A DNA stretch of 64,000 nucleotides. Source: Streptomyces sp. 840.1. GTDB lineage: Bacteria; Actinomycetota; Actinomycetes; Streptomycetales; Streptomycetaceae. The DNA is taken from NCBI RefSeq assembly GCF_003751445.1, contig NZ_RJUU01000001.1, forward strand, positions 129,001 through 193,000, read 5' to 3'. The position numbers were made by a program, and so were the translations under genes. Below are positions 29,067-38,648 of this stretch, in pieces (position 1 is the first letter of the stretch; the number at the start of each line of letters is the position of its first letter). Below the pieces are notes generated by a model. The model did no database searches and was not told the origin of the DNA. It saw nothing but the letters and a program-made list of their open reading frames with translations.

Positions 29067-30038
29067 CTACTGGGCGTCCTCGATGTCGCCGAAGTGGTCC
29101 CAGCCGTTCTTGGCCGTCCAGGGCGCCCCGTCGACCGTCACCTGGGGCAGCGCCGACGGGTTGAGGACCTCGCCGATCACCTTCCAGCGGGCCGGCAGCT
29201 TCACGTCGGGCGGGAACGTCGCGACGATCGCGTGGTCCTCTCCCCCGGTGAGCACCCACTGGAGGGGGTCCACGCCGACGGCCTGCCCGATGTCGGACAT
29301 CTGGGACGGGATGTCGATGCGTCCGGAGTGCAGGTCGATGCGGACCTTGCTCGCCTCCGCGATGTGCCCGAGGTCGGCCACCAGTCCGTCGCTGACGTCG
29401 GTCATCGCGGTGGCGCCGAGCCCGGCGGCCGCGGGGCCCGCGTGGTACGGCGGTTCGGGCCGCCGGTGGGCCTCGACGAAGGCGCGGGGCGAGCGGAAGC
29501 CGCGGGAGAGCACGGCGTACCCGGCGGCGGACCAGCCGAGCCAGCCGGTGACGGCGACGACGTCGCCGGGCTGGGCGCCCGCCCTGGTGACGGGTTCGTG
29601 GTTGCGCAGATCGCCGAGCGCGGTGATCGCGACGGTGATGGTGTCGCCGCGCACCACGTCGCCGCCGACCACGGCCGCACCCGCCACCTGGCACTCGTCG
29701 CGGATGCCGTCCATGAGTTCCCCGGCCCAGGTCACCGGGAGTTCGGCCGGGACGACGAGGCCGAGGAGCAGCGCCGTGGGCACGGCCCCCATCGCCGCGA
29801 TGTCGGCGAGGTTCTGCGCGGCGGCCTTGCGGCCGACGTCGTACGCCGTCGACCAGTCACGCCGGAAGTGCCGTCCCTCCAGCAGGATGTCGGTACTCGC
29901 CACGACCCTGCGGTCGGGGGCGGTCACGACCGCGGCGTCGTCGCCGGGGCCCAGCCGTACCGCCGGAGTGGTGGTGAGCCGGGACGTCAGCTCTCTGATG
30001 AGCCCGAACTCCCCCAACTCGCCCACGGTTCCCTTCAC
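29067..30038 (-). CDS. thiL: Thiamine-monophosphate kinase ThiL
   Basis: A 323-residue kinase that makes thiamine pyrophosphate from thiamine phosphate. Motifs: [21 protein letters not shown] (metal-binding aspartate), [15 protein letters not shown], and VLTGGEDHA near the C-terminus. The GTG at 30038 has GAGGGG ahead. First gene of thiL-thiD. I saw no TPP riboswitch in front of it. Confidence 0.95.
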   Translation of the reverse strand: MKGTVGELGEFGLIRELTSRLTTTPAVRLGPGDDAAVVTAPDRRVVASTDILLEGRHFRRDWSTAYDVGRKAAAQNLADIAAMGAVPTALLLGLVVPAELPVTWAGELMDGIRDECQVAGAAVVGGDVVRGDTITVAITALGDLRNHEPVTRAGAQPGDVVAVTGWLGWSAAGYAVLSRGFRSPRAFVEAHRRPEPPYHAGPAAAGLGATAMTDVSDGLVADLGHIAEASKVRIDLHSGRIDIPSQMSDIGQAVGVDPLQWVLTGGEDHAIVATFPPDVKLPARWKVIGEVLNPSALPQVTVDGAPWTAKNGWDHFGDIEDAQ

Positions 30039-30357
30039 CGAGTGTCACCCCTCATCTGTCGCGCCGGACGGACGTCCGGCCTGTTTCGGCGGCCCGCGGG
30101 TGCCCGGACGACGGACCGGCCCCGGGGGCGGTCCGTCCTGGTGGTCACGGGCACGCGGGTCCCCCGTCCGCACCGCTGGACTTGCGGTCGCGGGCCGTCA
30201 CTGCTGTCGGTACTGTTCTGAGATACGTCAACTTGTGTGTTCTGCACGCCACGCTGTGGGCGTCATCCGGCCCGCAGGTCTCCCCGCGGCCCTCGGCAAC
30301 GCGATACCGTGGCGTCCCTTTCCCCCACATGATCCTCGTGGCCGCCCTGGAGGTTCC
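30039..30357. other. Divergent intergenic region thiL / Lrp-domain gene
   Basis: 319 bases with divergent promoters by position. It contains an inverted repeat ACGGACCG (30111-30118)/CGGTCCGT (30129-30136) and another CCGGAC/GTCCGG near 30064, both candidate hairpins in the thiL leader. No gene found. Confidence 0.5.
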
Positions 30358-30591
30358 GTGGTACAGGCGTACATCCTTATTCAGACCGAGGTGGGCAAGG
30401 CGTCGACAGTCGCCCAGACCATCGCCAAGATCCCGGGAGTGATCCAGGCAGAGGACGTCACCGGACCCTACGATGTGATCGTGCGCGCCCAGGCCGACAC
30501 GGTCGATGAGCTCGGACGCATGGTGGTCGCCAAGGTCCAGCAGGTGGACGGCATCACCAGAACCCTGACCTGCCCGGTCGTGCACCTGTAA
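30358..30591 (+). CDS. Stand-alone Lrp/AsnC ligand-binding (RAM) domain protein
   Basis: A 77-residue protein consisting only of the RAM (AsnC_trans_reg) effector domain, with no DNA-binding helix-turn-helix. It reads VQAYILIQTEVGKA, GPYDVIV and the C-terminal TRTLTCPVVHL. Such proteins form ring or dimer amino-acid-binding modules; a target or ligand cannot be read. GTG at 30358 with GGAGG five bases ahead. Followed 20 bases later by the DUF3515 lipoprotein. Confidence 0.86.
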   Translation: MVQAYILIQTEVGKASTVAQTIAKIPGVIQAEDVTGPYDVIVRAQADTVDELGRMVVAKVQQVDGITRTLTCPVVHL

Positions 30592-30611
30592 CCCCCGTCT
30601 AGGCTGGGCCG

Positions 30612-31100
30612 GTGACGTCTTCCCGCCGCCGGCTTTCCCGTCCCGTGTTCCTCGGTCCGTCCGCTGCCCTGGTGCTCATGGCCGCGGCGGGCTGCTCCTC
30701 CGGCGATGCCACGGCATCGGTCACGGTTCCCACCCCGTCGCCGGAAGCCGCAGCCTACTGCCGTGCGTTGCACAAGCAGCTGCCGATCGCCGTCGCCGGT
30801 CAGGAGCGCGACGACCCCGGGTCCGGCTCGGACCTGACCGCCGGGTGGGGGGACGGGGAGATCGTACTGCGCTGCGGTGTCCCGCGCCCGGCGAAGATGG
30901 ACGACGCCCAGTCGAAGGCGATCGACGCGAACGGCGTCAACTGGATGCTGGAACAGCAGGACGACGGCCGGCCCCGGTTCACGACCACCTTCCGCAAGGC
31001 GTACGTCGAGGTGACGATGTCGACGGCGTACGCGCATGACGCGAGTCCGCTGGCGGCCTTCGCCCCGGCGGTCAGGAAGACCGTCCCCAACAGCCTGTAG
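30612..31100 (+). CDS. DUF3515 lipoprotein
   Basis: A 162-residue protein with a twin-basic N-terminus, a hydrophobic stretch and a lipobox-like AAAGC (cysteine about 28), then a DUF3515-type domain (CRALHKQLP, WGDGEIVLRCGVPRP). Probably a lipid-anchored extracytoplasmic protein; function unknown. GTG at 30612 follows the RAM-domain stop by 20 bases, so likely co-transcribed. A perfect hairpin follows. Confidence 0.82.
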   Translation: MTSSRRRLSRPVFLGPSAALVLMAAAGCSSGDATASVTVPTPSPEAAAYCRALHKQLPIAVAGQERDDPGSGSDLTAGWGDGEIVLRCGVPRPAKMDDAQSKAIDANGVNWMLEQQDDGRPRFTTTFRKAYVEVTMSTAYAHDASPLAAFAPAVRKTVPNSL

Positions 31101-31130
31101 GGCGTGTGCTCCGGTGCGGAGCACACGCCC
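31100..31130. terminator. Bidirectional hairpin terminator
   Basis: Perfect 14-base arms GGGCGTGTGCTCCG / CGGAGCACACGCCC with a GTG loop, overlapping the DUF3515 stop by one base and facing convergent ddlA. Confidence 0.8.
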
Positions 31131-31148
31131 CCGGCCGCGTTGTCCGGG

Positions 31149-32306
31149 TCAGCGCAGTCCGGTCGGCCGGTTCAGCGCCGCCTGGATGAGCCGGTCCACC
31201 AGCTGCGGGTAATCGACCCCGCTCTCCTGCCACATGCGCGGGTACATGGAGATCGGGGTGAAGCCCGGCAGGGTGTTGATCTCGTTGATGACGAAGCCGC
31301 CGTCCTCGGTGAGGAAGAAGTCGGCGCGCACCAGGCCCTCGCAGGACGCCGCGTCGAAGGCCTCGACGGCGAGCCGCTGGACCTCGGCGGTCTGGTCCTC
31401 GGTGAGCGGGGCCGGCACGAGGCCGGACGCCGCGTCGATGTACTTGGCCTCGAAGTCGTAGAAGTCGTGCGAGGTGACCGGCGGGATCTCGGCCGGCACG
31501 CTGGCCCTCGGCCCGTCCTCGAACTCCAGCACGCCGCACTCGATCTCACGGCCCCGCAGCAGTGACTCGACGAGGAACTTGGGGTCGTGGCGGCGGGCTT
31601 CCTCGATCGCCTCGTCGAGGCCGGAGGCGTCCTCGACCTTGGTGATGCCGATCGAGGAGCCGGCCCGCGCGGGCTTCACGAAGAGCGGCCAGCCGTGGTC
31701 ACCGGCGAACTCCACGATGCGCTTGCGGGCGGCCTGCGGGTCCTGGTCCCACTCGCGGGGGCGTACGACGGCGTACGGGCCGACGGGCAGTCCGAAGGAG
31801 GTGAAGACGCGCTTCATGTACTCCTTGTCCTGGCCGACCGCCGAGGCGAGGACTCCGGCGCCGACGTACGGCACCCCGGAGAGCTCCAGGAGACCCTGGA
31901 GCGTGCCGTCCTCACCGTAGGGGCCGTGCAGAACGGGGAAGACGACGTCGACCTCGCCGAGCGCCTTGGGGACCGCGCCGGGCTCGCTGTAGACCACTTC
32001 GCGGCTGCCGGGATCGACGGAGAGCACCACGCCGCCCTCGTCGGACTCGGCCAGCTGGGCCACGTCCGGCATCTTCCGGTCCGTGATGGCCATGCGTTCG
32101 GGTTCGTCGGCGGTGAGCGCCCAGCGGCCGTCCGTCGTGATGCCGATCGGCAGGACGTCGTACTTCGTCCGGTCGATGGCGTTCAGGACGGCACCGGCCG
32201 TGACCACCGAAATGCCGTGTTCGGAGCTGCGGCCGCCGAACACGACGGCCACACGCGGCTTGCGGAGCTGCTGCTCCGTGCTCTGGGGGAGGTTCTCGCT
32301 GCTCAT
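31149..32306 (-). CDS. ddlA: D-alanine-D-alanine ligase
   Basis: A 385-residue ATP-grasp ligase making D-Ala-D-Ala for peptidoglycan. N-terminal VAVVFGGRSSEHGIS, HGPYGEDGTLQGLLELSGVPYVG, ATP-binding KPARAGSSIGI, and metal-binding FVINEINTLPGFT are all present. The ATG at 32306 (MSSENLPQ) has a weak ribosome binding site. On the same strand as gpsA-plsC, which end 91 bases upstream. The Tyr/Phe choice that would give D-Lac ligase in resistance enzymes was not checked residue by residue; housekeeping Ddl is likelier by length and context. Confidence 0.93.
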   Translation of the reverse strand: MSSENLPQSTEQQLRKPRVAVVFGGRSSEHGISVVTAGAVLNAIDRTKYDVLPIGITTDGRWALTADEPERMAITDRKMPDVAQLAESDEGGVVLSVDPGSREVVYSEPGAVPKALGEVDVVFPVLHGPYGEDGTLQGLLELSGVPYVGAGVLASAVGQDKEYMKRVFTSFGLPVGPYAVVRPREWDQDPQAARKRIVEFAGDHGWPLFVKPARAGSSIGITKVEDASGLDEAIEEARRHDPKFLVESLLRGREIECGVLEFEDGPRASVPAEIPPVTSHDFYDFEAKYIDAASGLVPAPLTEDQTAEVQRLAVEAFDAASCEGLVRADFFLTEDGGFVINEINTLPGFTPISMYPRMWQESGVDYPQLVDRLIQAALNRPTGLR

Positions 32307-32397
32307 ATCGCGATGAGCGTACCTGCTGGTACGGGTCGCGTCAGCGTCGCCGGTGCCGCCCGGCGGGTGAACCCGGCCCCGGGGCGGGCCGCAGGCC

Positions 32398-33411
32398 TCA
32401 GTGCTGCCGCTCGGCCTTGGCGCTGCGCGACATCAGCTCCTTGACCGCGACCACCGGCGACTTGCCCTCGTGGACGATGGCGACGACCGTCTCGGTCAGC
32501 GGCATCTCCACCCCGTGGCGGCGGCCCAGATCGAGCACCGACTCGCAGGACTTGACGCCCTCCGCGGTCTGCTTGGTGACGGCGATGGTCTCCTGGAGCG
32601 TCATGCCCCGGCCGAGGTTGGTGCCGAAGGTGTGGTTGCGCGAGAGCGGCGAGGAGCAGGTCGCCACCAGGTCGCCGAGGCCGGCCAGTCCGGAGAAGGT
32701 CAGCGGGTCGGCGCCCATCGCGTGTCCGAGCCGGGTGGTCTCGGCCAGGCCGCGGGTGATGAGCGAGCCCTTGGCGTTGTCCCCGAGCCCCATCCCGTCC
32801 GCGATGCCGACGGCCAGGCCGATGACGTTCTTGATGGCACCGCCGAGCTCGCAGCCGACCACGTCGGTGTTGGTGTACGGGCGGAAGTAGGGGGTGTGGC
32901 AGGCGGCCTGGAGGCGGCGCGCCACCGACTCGTCCCGGCAGGCGACGACGGCCGCCGCGGGGCGTCGTTCCGCGATCTCCTTGGCGAGGTTGGGCCCGGT
33001 GACGACGGCGATGCGGTCGGCGCCGACCGCGGTCACGTCCTCGATGACCTCGCTCATCAGCTTCGCGGTGCCGAGTTCGACGCCCTTCATCATGGAGACC
33101 AGCACCGTCTTGGACTCCAGGTGCGGGGCCCAGGACGCGAGGTTCTCGCGCAGCGTCTGGGAGGGCACGACGAGCACCGCGAAGTCGGCCCCGCGCAGCG
33201 CTTCGGCGGCGTCCGCGGTGGCCCGGACCGACGCGGGGAGTTCGATGCCCGGCAGGTAGTCGGGGTTGGTACGGGTCGTGTTGATGGTCTCGGCGACCTC
33301 GGCGCGGCGTCCCCAGAGGGTGACCTCGCAGCCCGCGTCGGCCAGGACCATGCCGAAGGCCGTACCCCATGAGCCGGTTCCGAAGACGGCTGCTTTTACG
33401 GGGTGCGTCAC
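32398..33411 (-). CDS. gpsA: Glycerol-3-phosphate dehydrogenase [NAD(P)+]
   Basis: A 337-residue enzyme reducing dihydroxyacetone phosphate to glycerol-3-phosphate for phospholipids. The Rossmann motif VFGTGSWGTAFG opens the protein; the catalytic lysine lies in GGAIKNVIGLAVG. GTG at 33411 follows AGAGGG and overlaps the plsC stop by four bases (GTGA), so plsC and gpsA are coupled, consistent with successive steps in phospholipid synthesis. Confidence 0.96.
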   Translation of the reverse strand: MTHPVKAAVFGTGSWGTAFGMVLADAGCEVTLWGRRAEVAETINTTRTNPDYLPGIELPASVRATADAAEALRGADFAVLVVPSQTLRENLASWAPHLESKTVLVSMMKGVELGTAKLMSEVIEDVTAVGADRIAVVTGPNLAKEIAERRPAAAVVACRDESVARRLQAACHTPYFRPYTNTDVVGCELGGAIKNVIGLAVGIADGMGLGDNAKGSLITRGLAETTRLGHAMGADPLTFSGLAGLGDLVATCSSPLSRNHTFGTNLGRGMTLQETIAVTKQTAEGVKSCESVLDLGRRHGVEMPLTETVVAIVHEGKSPVVAVKELMSRSAKAERQH

Positions 33412-34160
33412 TTGGGTCCCTCTCGTTCGGACTTGCGCCGCTGCTGCGCGCGGGCTTTGCGGTGGTCGTAGAGCGCTGTGGGGGCCTGCTGTCCGCGTAC
33501 GTCCGCGAGCTGCTCGGTGATCGCGAGCATGATGACCTCGGTGGCCTCGCGCAGGACGTCCGGCGTCGGCTCCCGGTCGTAGAACCGGGAGAGGTCGACC
33601 GGCGGACCCGCCTGGACCTGGAGGGTCTTGCGGGGGAAGAGCCGTAGCTTCTTCTCCGTGGCATAGGGCGGCATCGCCAGGTTGGCGCCCCACTGGGCGA
33701 CGGGGATGACCGGGGCCCTGGTCATCAACGCGACGCGGGCGGCGCCGGTCTTGCCGCCCATCGGCCACATCTCGGGGTCGCGGGTGAGGGTGCCCTCCGG
33801 GTAGAAGGCGACGCATTCACCGCGCTCGATGGCGGCGACGGCGGCCCGGAAGGCGTCCAGGGCGTTGGTGGTCTCGCGGTACACGGGGATCTGGCCGGTG
33901 CCTCGCAGCATCATCCCGACGAAGGGGGTCTTGAAGAGGCCCGCCTTCGCGAGGAGCCGCGGCACCCGGCCGGTGTTGTACTGGAAGTGCCCGTACGAGA
34001 GCGGGTCCAGATACGAGTTGTGATTGACCGCAGTTATAAAGCCGCCATCGGCCGGAATGTGTTCCATCCCTCGCCAGTCGCGCTTGAACAGAACCACCAG
34101 CGGCGGTTTTGCGATGGCCGCTGCCAAGCGGTACCAGAAGCCGATTCTACGGCGGGACAC
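33408..34160 (-). CDS. plsC: 1-acyl-sn-glycerol-3-phosphate acyltransferase
   Basis: A 250-residue membrane-associated acyltransferase. The catalytic HX4D is NHNSYLD, and the glycerophosphate-binding motif YPEGT follows. The protein ends with a basic tail. GTG at 34160 with AAAGGTG ahead. It makes phosphatidic acid from lysophosphatidate, directly downstream of the GpsA product in the pathway, and overlaps gpsA. Confidence 0.92.
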   Translation of the reverse strand: MSRRRIGFWYRLAAAIAKPPLVVLFKRDWRGMEHIPADGGFITAVNHNSYLDPLSYGHFQYNTGRVPRLLAKAGLFKTPFVGMMLRGTGQIPVYRETTNALDAFRAAVAAIERGECVAFYPEGTLTRDPEMWPMGGKTGAARVALMTRAPVIPVAQWGANLAMPPYATEKKLRLFPRKTLQVQAGPPVDLSRFYDREPTPDVLREATEVIMLAITEQLADVRGQQAPTALYDHRKARAQQRRKSEREGPK

Positions 34161-34319
34161 CCGGACACCTTTCTCTACGGACCTGACGGTGGAGCTCTAC
34201 TGACTGACTACCGACGGTCAAGTCTCGCCCCAGGCCCCTGCTCTGTCGAGAACACCGTACGCCTCACCTTCGGGACCGACCCTCCAGGTTGTCGCGCCGG
34301 CAGGCGAGAATAGGCGCTG

Positions 34320-35003
34320 ATGCGCATCGAGGGGGAGACCGCCACGAACACCGACCCGACCGGCCGCTGGTCCCTGGTCGTCCCGTTGAAGCCCCTGGCG
34401 CGGGCCAAGAGCAGGCTGGTGCCCTCGTCCGGTGCCCTGTTGCGGCCCCGGCTGGCCCTGGCCTTCGCCCAGGACACCGTGTACGCCGCGCTGGCCTGCC
34501 GGGCCGTCGCGGATGTGGTGGTAGTCACGGACGACGCGACGGCCGGTGCCGCGCTGGCGGCGCTCGGCGCCCGGGTCGTGGCCGACTCCCCCGCCGCCGG
34601 GCTCAACGCGGCCCTCGCGCACGGTGAGCGCGCGGTGCGCACGGCCCGGCCCGGAGCGGCCGTCGCCGTGCTCAACGCGGATCTTCCGGCACTGCGCCCT
34701 ACGGAATTGGCCCGGGTGCTCGATTCCTCAGCCGCTTTTCCCCGGGCATTTGTGACCGATGCGGCGGGAATCGGAACCACATTTCTGTCCGCTGGGCCAG
34801 GAGTGGAATTGCGCCCCGCTTTCGGCGGTCCGTCCCGGGCCCGGCACCTCGCTTCGGGCGCCGCGGAAATAGCACTCTCCGGTATCGATTCGGTCCGCCA
34901 GGACGTGGACACCGGCGACGATCTGCGGGCGGCGCTCGCCCTGGGGGTCGGCCCCTACACGGCGGGGCGCTGGGCCGCCGGGGTCCCCGCGATGGACCGA
35001 TAG
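34320..35003 (+). CDS. cofC: 2-phospho-L-lactate/phosphoenolpyruvate guanylyltransferase CofC
   Basis: A 227-residue nucleotidyltransferase that activates the phospholactate or PEP precursor for coenzyme F420. The GTP-binding opening VVPLKPLARAKSRL (residues 19-32) and the metal-binding NADLPAL (about 119-125) are visible. ATG at 34320 has no strong ribosome binding site and may be nearly leaderless. Divergent from plsC. The window also holds an LLM-class enzyme that may use F420, though the two genes are far apart. Confidence 0.88.
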   Translation: MRIEGETATNTDPTGRWSLVVPLKPLARAKSRLVPSSGALLRPRLALAFAQDTVYAALACRAVADVVVVTDDATAGAALAALGARVVADSPAAGLNAALAHGERAVRTARPGAAVAVLNADLPALRPTELARVLDSSAAFPRAFVTDAAGIGTTFLSAGPGVELRPAFGGPSRARHLASGAAEIALSGIDSVRQDVDTGDDLRAALALGVGPYTAGRWAAGVPAMDR

Positions 35004-35013
35004 GCTGCCGCTC

Positions 35014-35217
35014 ATGCAGGCGACCTCGTACACGTACGACCCCGAGACCCGGACCGGCAGTGTGCTGCTCGACGACGGCACCCCGGTGGATTTCGACGCC
35101 CGGGCCTTCGACGCCGGCGGTCTGCGGCTGCTGCGGCCGGGCCAGCGGGTGCGGATCGAGGGCCGGGGCGAGGGCGCCGGGCTACGGATCACACTGGTGA
35201 CGCTGCAGACCTTCTGA
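35014..35217 (+). CDS. Small conserved OB-like/cold-shock-like protein (hypothetical)
   Basis: A 67-residue beta-rich protein (YTYDPETRTGSVLLDDGTPVDF, residues 6-27, and LRPGQRVRIEG) resembling an OB-fold or cold-shock-domain-like small protein. It starts 10 bases after the cofC stop and so probably shares its transcript. A perfect hairpin follows. Function unknown to me; nucleic acid binding is suggested only by the predicted fold. Confidence 0.72.
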   Translation: MQATSYTYDPETRTGSVLLDDGTPVDFDARAFDAGGLRLLRPGQRVRIEGRGEGAGLRITLVTLQTF

Positions 35218-35270
35218 GCCCTTCGGCGGCGCCGGACGGCCGTTCCGGCCCCGTGCCCCGAACAGCCCGC

Positions 35271-35300
35271 GGGCCGGGCTCCCCGAGGGGAGCCCGGCCC
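35271..35300. terminator. Bidirectional hairpin terminator
   Basis: Perfect 14-base arms GGGCCGGGCTCCCC / GGGGAGCCCGGCCC with a two-base loop, between the convergent small protein gene and hupS. Confidence 0.8.
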
Positions 35301-35332
35301 GGCGCGTGTGATGAGCCCTGTGCTGCTGGGTC

Positions 35333-36007
35333 TCACTTCTTCCGTGCGGTGGCCTTCTTGGCCGTGGTCTTGCGCGCGGTGGTCTTCTTCGCGGGCGCCT
35401 TCTTCGCCGTGGTCTTCTTGGCGGGCGCGGTCTTGCTGGCGACGGCCTTCTTGGCGGTCGTCGTCTTCTTCGCCGCCGCGGGGGTCGCCTTCTTCGCGGC
35501 CGCCGTGGTCTTCTTCGTCGCCGCGGACGTCTTCTTCGCGGTCGCCTTCTTGGCGGTGGCCGTGGTCTTCTTCGCCGCTGCCACGGTCTTCTTGGCGGTG
35601 GCCTTCTTCGCCACGGCCTTCTTGGCGGTGGCCTTCTTGGCGGCAGCCTTGGCCGTCGTACGGGTGGAAGAACCGCCCGAGAGACTGCCCTTGGGCGCCT
35701 TCTTCACGGCCACATCGTTCTTGGGGAGCTTCTTCGAGCCGCTCACCAGGTCCTTGAAGCCCTGTCCCGCACGGAAACGGGGCACGGACGTCTTCTTGAC
35801 CCGTACGCGCTCACCCGTCTGCGGGTTGCGGGCGTAACGGGCCGGGCGGTCGACCTTCTCGAACGAGCCGAAGCCGGTGACCGAAACGCGGTCACCTGCG
35901 ACAACCGCACGAACGATCGCGTCGAGCACCGCATCGACGGCGTCCGCGGCCTGCTGTCGGCCGCCGACCTTGTCGGCAATCGCTTCTACGAGCTGCGCCT
36001 TGTTCAC
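35333..36007 (-). CDS. hupS: HU-family nucleoid protein with lysine-rich tail (HupS)
   Basis: A 224-residue HU protein: a normal HU domain (about 1-90; MNKAQLVEAIADKV, then the DNA-binding arm FGSFEKVDRPARYARNPQTGE) fused to a histone H1-like tail of KKTTA/KKATAKK repeats. In Streptomyces HupS of this form is a sporulation-associated nucleoid protein needed for spore maturation; the symbol is by this architecture. GTG at 36007 with AAGGGG ahead. An AT-rich stretch lies upstream. Confidence 0.94.
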   Translation of the reverse strand: MNKAQLVEAIADKVGGRQQAADAVDAVLDAIVRAVVAGDRVSVTGFGSFEKVDRPARYARNPQTGERVRVKKTSVPRFRAGQGFKDLVSGSKKLPKNDVAVKKAPKGSLSGGSSTRTTAKAAAKKATAKKAVAKKATAKKTVAAAKKTTATAKKATAKKTSAATKKTTAAAKKATPAAAKKTTTAKKAVASKTAPAKKTTAKKAPAKKTTARKTTAKKATARKK

Positions 36008-36151
36008 GTCTTCCCCTTCGGAGACATAGCCAGAACGAAAGTGTTCAAGCCTTTTTCGCACGTTAGGCAGATATATACCGCAAATCAAACACGAAACGGG
36101 CTAATCACCCTAGTGCCGCAACGAAGTCGACCGCTGCGCAGTTCCGCAGAG
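36008..36151. promoter_or_regulatory. AT-rich upstream region of hupS
   Basis: The stretch is clearly less GC-rich than its neighbours and contains GATATATACC at 36070-36079, giving a TATATATC -10-like element on the minus strand about 65 bases ahead of the hupS start. No convincing -35 at 16-18 bases was found. Confidence 0.4.
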
Positions 36152-36379
36152 TCAGTCACCTTCGGGGAATCGGCCCTCATCGAGGTCCTTCATCAACCGG
36201 TCCAGACGCCTTGCCGCATCCGGTAGATCGTGCTTCGCCGCGGCCGTGACGACCAGCAGCTTCCGGGACAGCGCCATCCGTACGCCCTCCGGGACTTGCA
36301 GTGCACGCACTCGTGAGTGCGCTTCCTTCAATTGGTCGGCGACTTGGCCGTAAAGCTTGAGTTGGCTGTCGCGTTCCAT
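36152..36379 (-). CDS. Conserved small helical protein (hypothetical)
   Basis: A 75-residue protein (MERDSQLKLYGQVADQL, then VRALQVPEGVRMALSRKLLVVTAAAKHDLPDAARRL from about 28) that looks all-helical, and that I recall as conserved beside hupS in streptomycetes. ATG at 36379. The codon bias is typical of the genome. No function known to me; helix-rich small size and position suggest a regulatory or structural role but do not prove one. Confidence 0.72.
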   Translation of the reverse strand: MERDSQLKLYGQVADQLKEAHSRVRALQVPEGVRMALSRKLLVVTAAAKHDLPDAARRLDRLMKDLDEGRFPEGD

Positions 36380-36433
36380 GCACCGATTGTGCCATCTGGG
36401 GCGAGTTGTCGCCCGACGGGGTCTCAACAAGCG

Positions 36434-36467
36434 ACTGCGCCCCCTACCAGAAGGCAGGGGGCGCAGT
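36434..36467 (-). terminator. Terminator downstream of leuD
   Basis: Perfect 12-base arms ACTGCGCCCCCT / AGGGGGCGCAGT with a 10-base loop, 17 bases past the leuD stop. Confidence 0.8.
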
Positions 36468-36483
36468 ACTGGAAACGGGTTAC

Positions 36484-37077
36484 TCAGGCTTGAATTGTAC
36501 GTGGCTTGTGGGCCGGCCTGGTCGCCTCGTAGGCCGCGATGTCCGGTTCGTTCTGCAGGGTGAGGCTGATGTCGTCCAGCCCGTTCAGCAGCCGCCAGCG
36601 GGCGTTCTCGTCGAGCTCGAAGTCGGCGGTGACGCCCTTCGCGAGGACCTGCCGGGTCTCCAGGTCGACCGTGATCCGGGCCTCCGGGTCGGCCTCCGTC
36701 AGCTCCCACAGGGCGTCGACGACCTGCTGGTCCAGGACCACGGTCAACAGCCCGTTCTTCAGCGAGTTACCGCGGAAGATGTCGGCGAACCGGGAGGAGA
36801 TGACGGCCTTGAAGCCGAAGTTCTGCAGGGCCCAGACGGCGTGCTCGCGGGACGAGCCGGTACCGAAGTCCGGGCCGGCCACCAGCACCGAGGCGCCCTT
36901 GCGCTCCGGGCGGTTGAGGACGAAGTTCTCGTCCTTGCGCCAGGCCTCGAAGAGGCCGTCCTCGAACCCGTCCCGGGTGACCTTCTTCAGCCAGTGGGCG
37001 GGGATGATCTGGTCGGTGTCGACGTTGCTGCGGCGCAACGGGACGGCCCGGCCGGTGTGTGCGGTGAAAGCTTCCAT
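36484..37077 (-). CDS. leuD: 3-isopropylmalate dehydratase small subunit
   Basis: A 197-residue swivel domain of isopropylmalate isomerase (leucine synthesis). Motifs: [15 protein letters not shown], the GTGSSREHA active-site loop and [18 protein letters not shown] at 37077, five bases past the leuC stop. Works as a heterodimer with LeuC. Confidence 0.97.
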   Translation of the reverse strand: MEAFTAHTGRAVPLRRSNVDTDQIIPAHWLKKVTRDGFEDGLFEAWRKDENFVLNRPERKGASVLVAGPDFGTGSSREHAVWALQNFGFKAVISSRFADIFRGNSLKNGLLTVVLDQQVVDALWELTEADPEARITVDLETRQVLAKGVTADFELDENARWRLLNGLDDISLTLQNEPDIAAYEATRPAHKPRTIQA

Positions 37078-37082
37078 GATTC

Positions 37083-38507
37083 TCAGACTCCGGCGGGCGT
37101 ACGGACGTCGGACAGGTCGGCCGGCGAGGCCAGATGGCCCAGCACGGCGGTGGCGGCGGCGACCTGCGGGGAGACCAGGTGGGTGCGGCCGCCCTTGCCC
37201 TGCCGGCCCTCGAAGTTACGGTTCGAGGTGGAGGCGGAGCGCTCGCCGGGGGCCAGCTGGTCGGGGTTCATACCGAGGCACATCGAGCAACCCGCGTGCC
37301 GCCATTCGGCGCCGGCGGCCTTGAAGACCTTGTCCAGGCCCTCCTCGATGGCCTGCAGGGCGACCCGCACGGAGCCCGGGACGACCAGCATCCGTACCCC
37401 GTCGGCGACCTGACGGCCGTCCATGATCGCGGCCGCGTTGCGCAGGTCCTCGATCCGGCCGTTGGTGCACGAACCTACGAAGACGGTGTCCACGCTGATC
37501 TCGCGCAGCGGCTGCCCGGCGGTCAAGCCCATGTACTCCAGGGCCTTTTCCGCGGCGTTGCGCTCCGAGGCGTCCTCGTACGAAGCGGGATCGGGGACGC
37601 TGGCCGACAGCGGCGCGCCCTGGCCGGGGTTGGTGCCCCAGGTGACGAACGGTGCCAGTTCGGCGGCCTCGATGACCACCTCGGCGTCGAAGACCGCGTC
37701 GTCGTCGGTGCGCAGCGTCTGCCAGTACGCCACGGCGGCGTCCCAGTCCTCGCCCTGCGGGGCGTGGTCGCGGCCCTGCAGATAGTCGAAGGTGGTCCGG
37801 TCGGGGGCGATCATGCCCGCCCGCGCCCCGGCCTCGATCGACATGTTGCAGATGGTCATCCGGGCTTCCATCGAGAGCTTCTCGATGGCGGACCCCCGGT
37901 ATTCGAGGATGTAGCCCTGGCCGCCGCCGGTGCCGATCCGCGCGATGATCGCGAGGATCAGGTCCTTGGCGGTGACGCTGTCGGGCAGTTCGCCCTCGAC
38001 GGTGATCGCCATCGTCTTCGGACGGGCCAGCGGCAGCGTCTGGGTGGCCAGCACGTGCTCGACCTGGCTGGTGCCGATGCCGAACGCCAGCGCGCCGAAC
38101 GCGCCGTGCGTGGAGGTGTGGGAGTCGCCACAGACGACCGTGGTGCCGGGCTGGGTCAGCCCCAGCTGCGGGCCGACCACGTGCACGACACCCTGCTCGA
38201 CGTCGCCCAGCGGGTGCAGCCGGACGCCGAAGTCCGCGCAGTTCTTGCGCAGGGTCTCCAGCTGCGCCCGGGAGACCGGGTCCGCGATCGGCTTGTCGAT
38301 GTCGAGGGTCGGGGTGTTGTGGTCCTCGGTGGCGATGGTGAGGTCGAGGCGCCGCACCGGGCGTCCGGCCTGCCGCAGACCGTCGAAGGCCTGCGGGCTG
38401 GTCACCTCGTGCAGCAGGTGCAGATCGATGAAGAGGAGGTCGGGCTCGCCTTCGGCGCGCCGGACGACGTGGTCGTCCCAAACCTTCTCCGCGAGTGTCC
38501 TACCCAT
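37083..38507 (-). CDS. leuC: 3-isopropylmalate dehydratase large subunit
   Basis: A 474-residue aconitase-family protein carrying the 4Fe-4S cluster. Cluster ligands are in [12 protein letters not shown] and [26 protein letters not shown] lies in the N-terminal half. ATG at 38507 ([11 protein letters not shown]). First gene of leuCD, divergent from ndgR, whose product is the known regulator of this pair in Streptomyces. Confidence 0.97.
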   Translation of the reverse strand: MGRTLAEKVWDDHVVRRAEGEPDLLFIDLHLLHEVTSPQAFDGLRQAGRPVRRLDLTIATEDHNTPTLDIDKPIADPVSRAQLETLRKNCADFGVRLHPLGDVEQGVVHVVGPQLGLTQPGTTVVCGDSHTSTHGAFGALAFGIGTSQVEHVLATQTLPLARPKTMAITVEGELPDSVTAKDLILAIIARIGTGGGQGYILEYRGSAIEKLSMEARMTICNMSIEAGARAGMIAPDRTTFDYLQGRDHAPQGEDWDAAVAYWQTLRTDDDAVFDAEVVIEAAELAPFVTWGTNPGQGAPLSASVPDPASYEDASERNAAEKALEYMGLTAGQPLREISVDTVFVGSCTNGRIEDLRNAAAIMDGRQVADGVRMLVVPGSVRVALQAIEEGLDKVFKAAGAEWRHAGCSMCLGMNPDQLAPGERSASTSNRNFEGRQGKGGRTHLVSPQVAAATAVLGHLASPADLSDVRTPAGV

Positions 38508-38648
38508 CGCTTTCCCTCCGACCGGCGTCGTCGCCGGCCCAACTAGAGATTCGGTGCGCCCCCGTCCGGACCCCCGTGCGGGGCGGTGGCTACGGGCCGT
38601 TGTGGGGCCGCCCGTACAGGTTCGCAACTTCCCTGGAAAATTGAACTT

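Noticed and set aside
30190..30240. CTGAGA near the thiL divergent region, suggesting a TPP riboswitch
   Set aside because: CTGAGA is on the plus strand, facing away from thiL, and the second conserved block of the TPP aptamer (CCTGAT ... ) is absent nearby.
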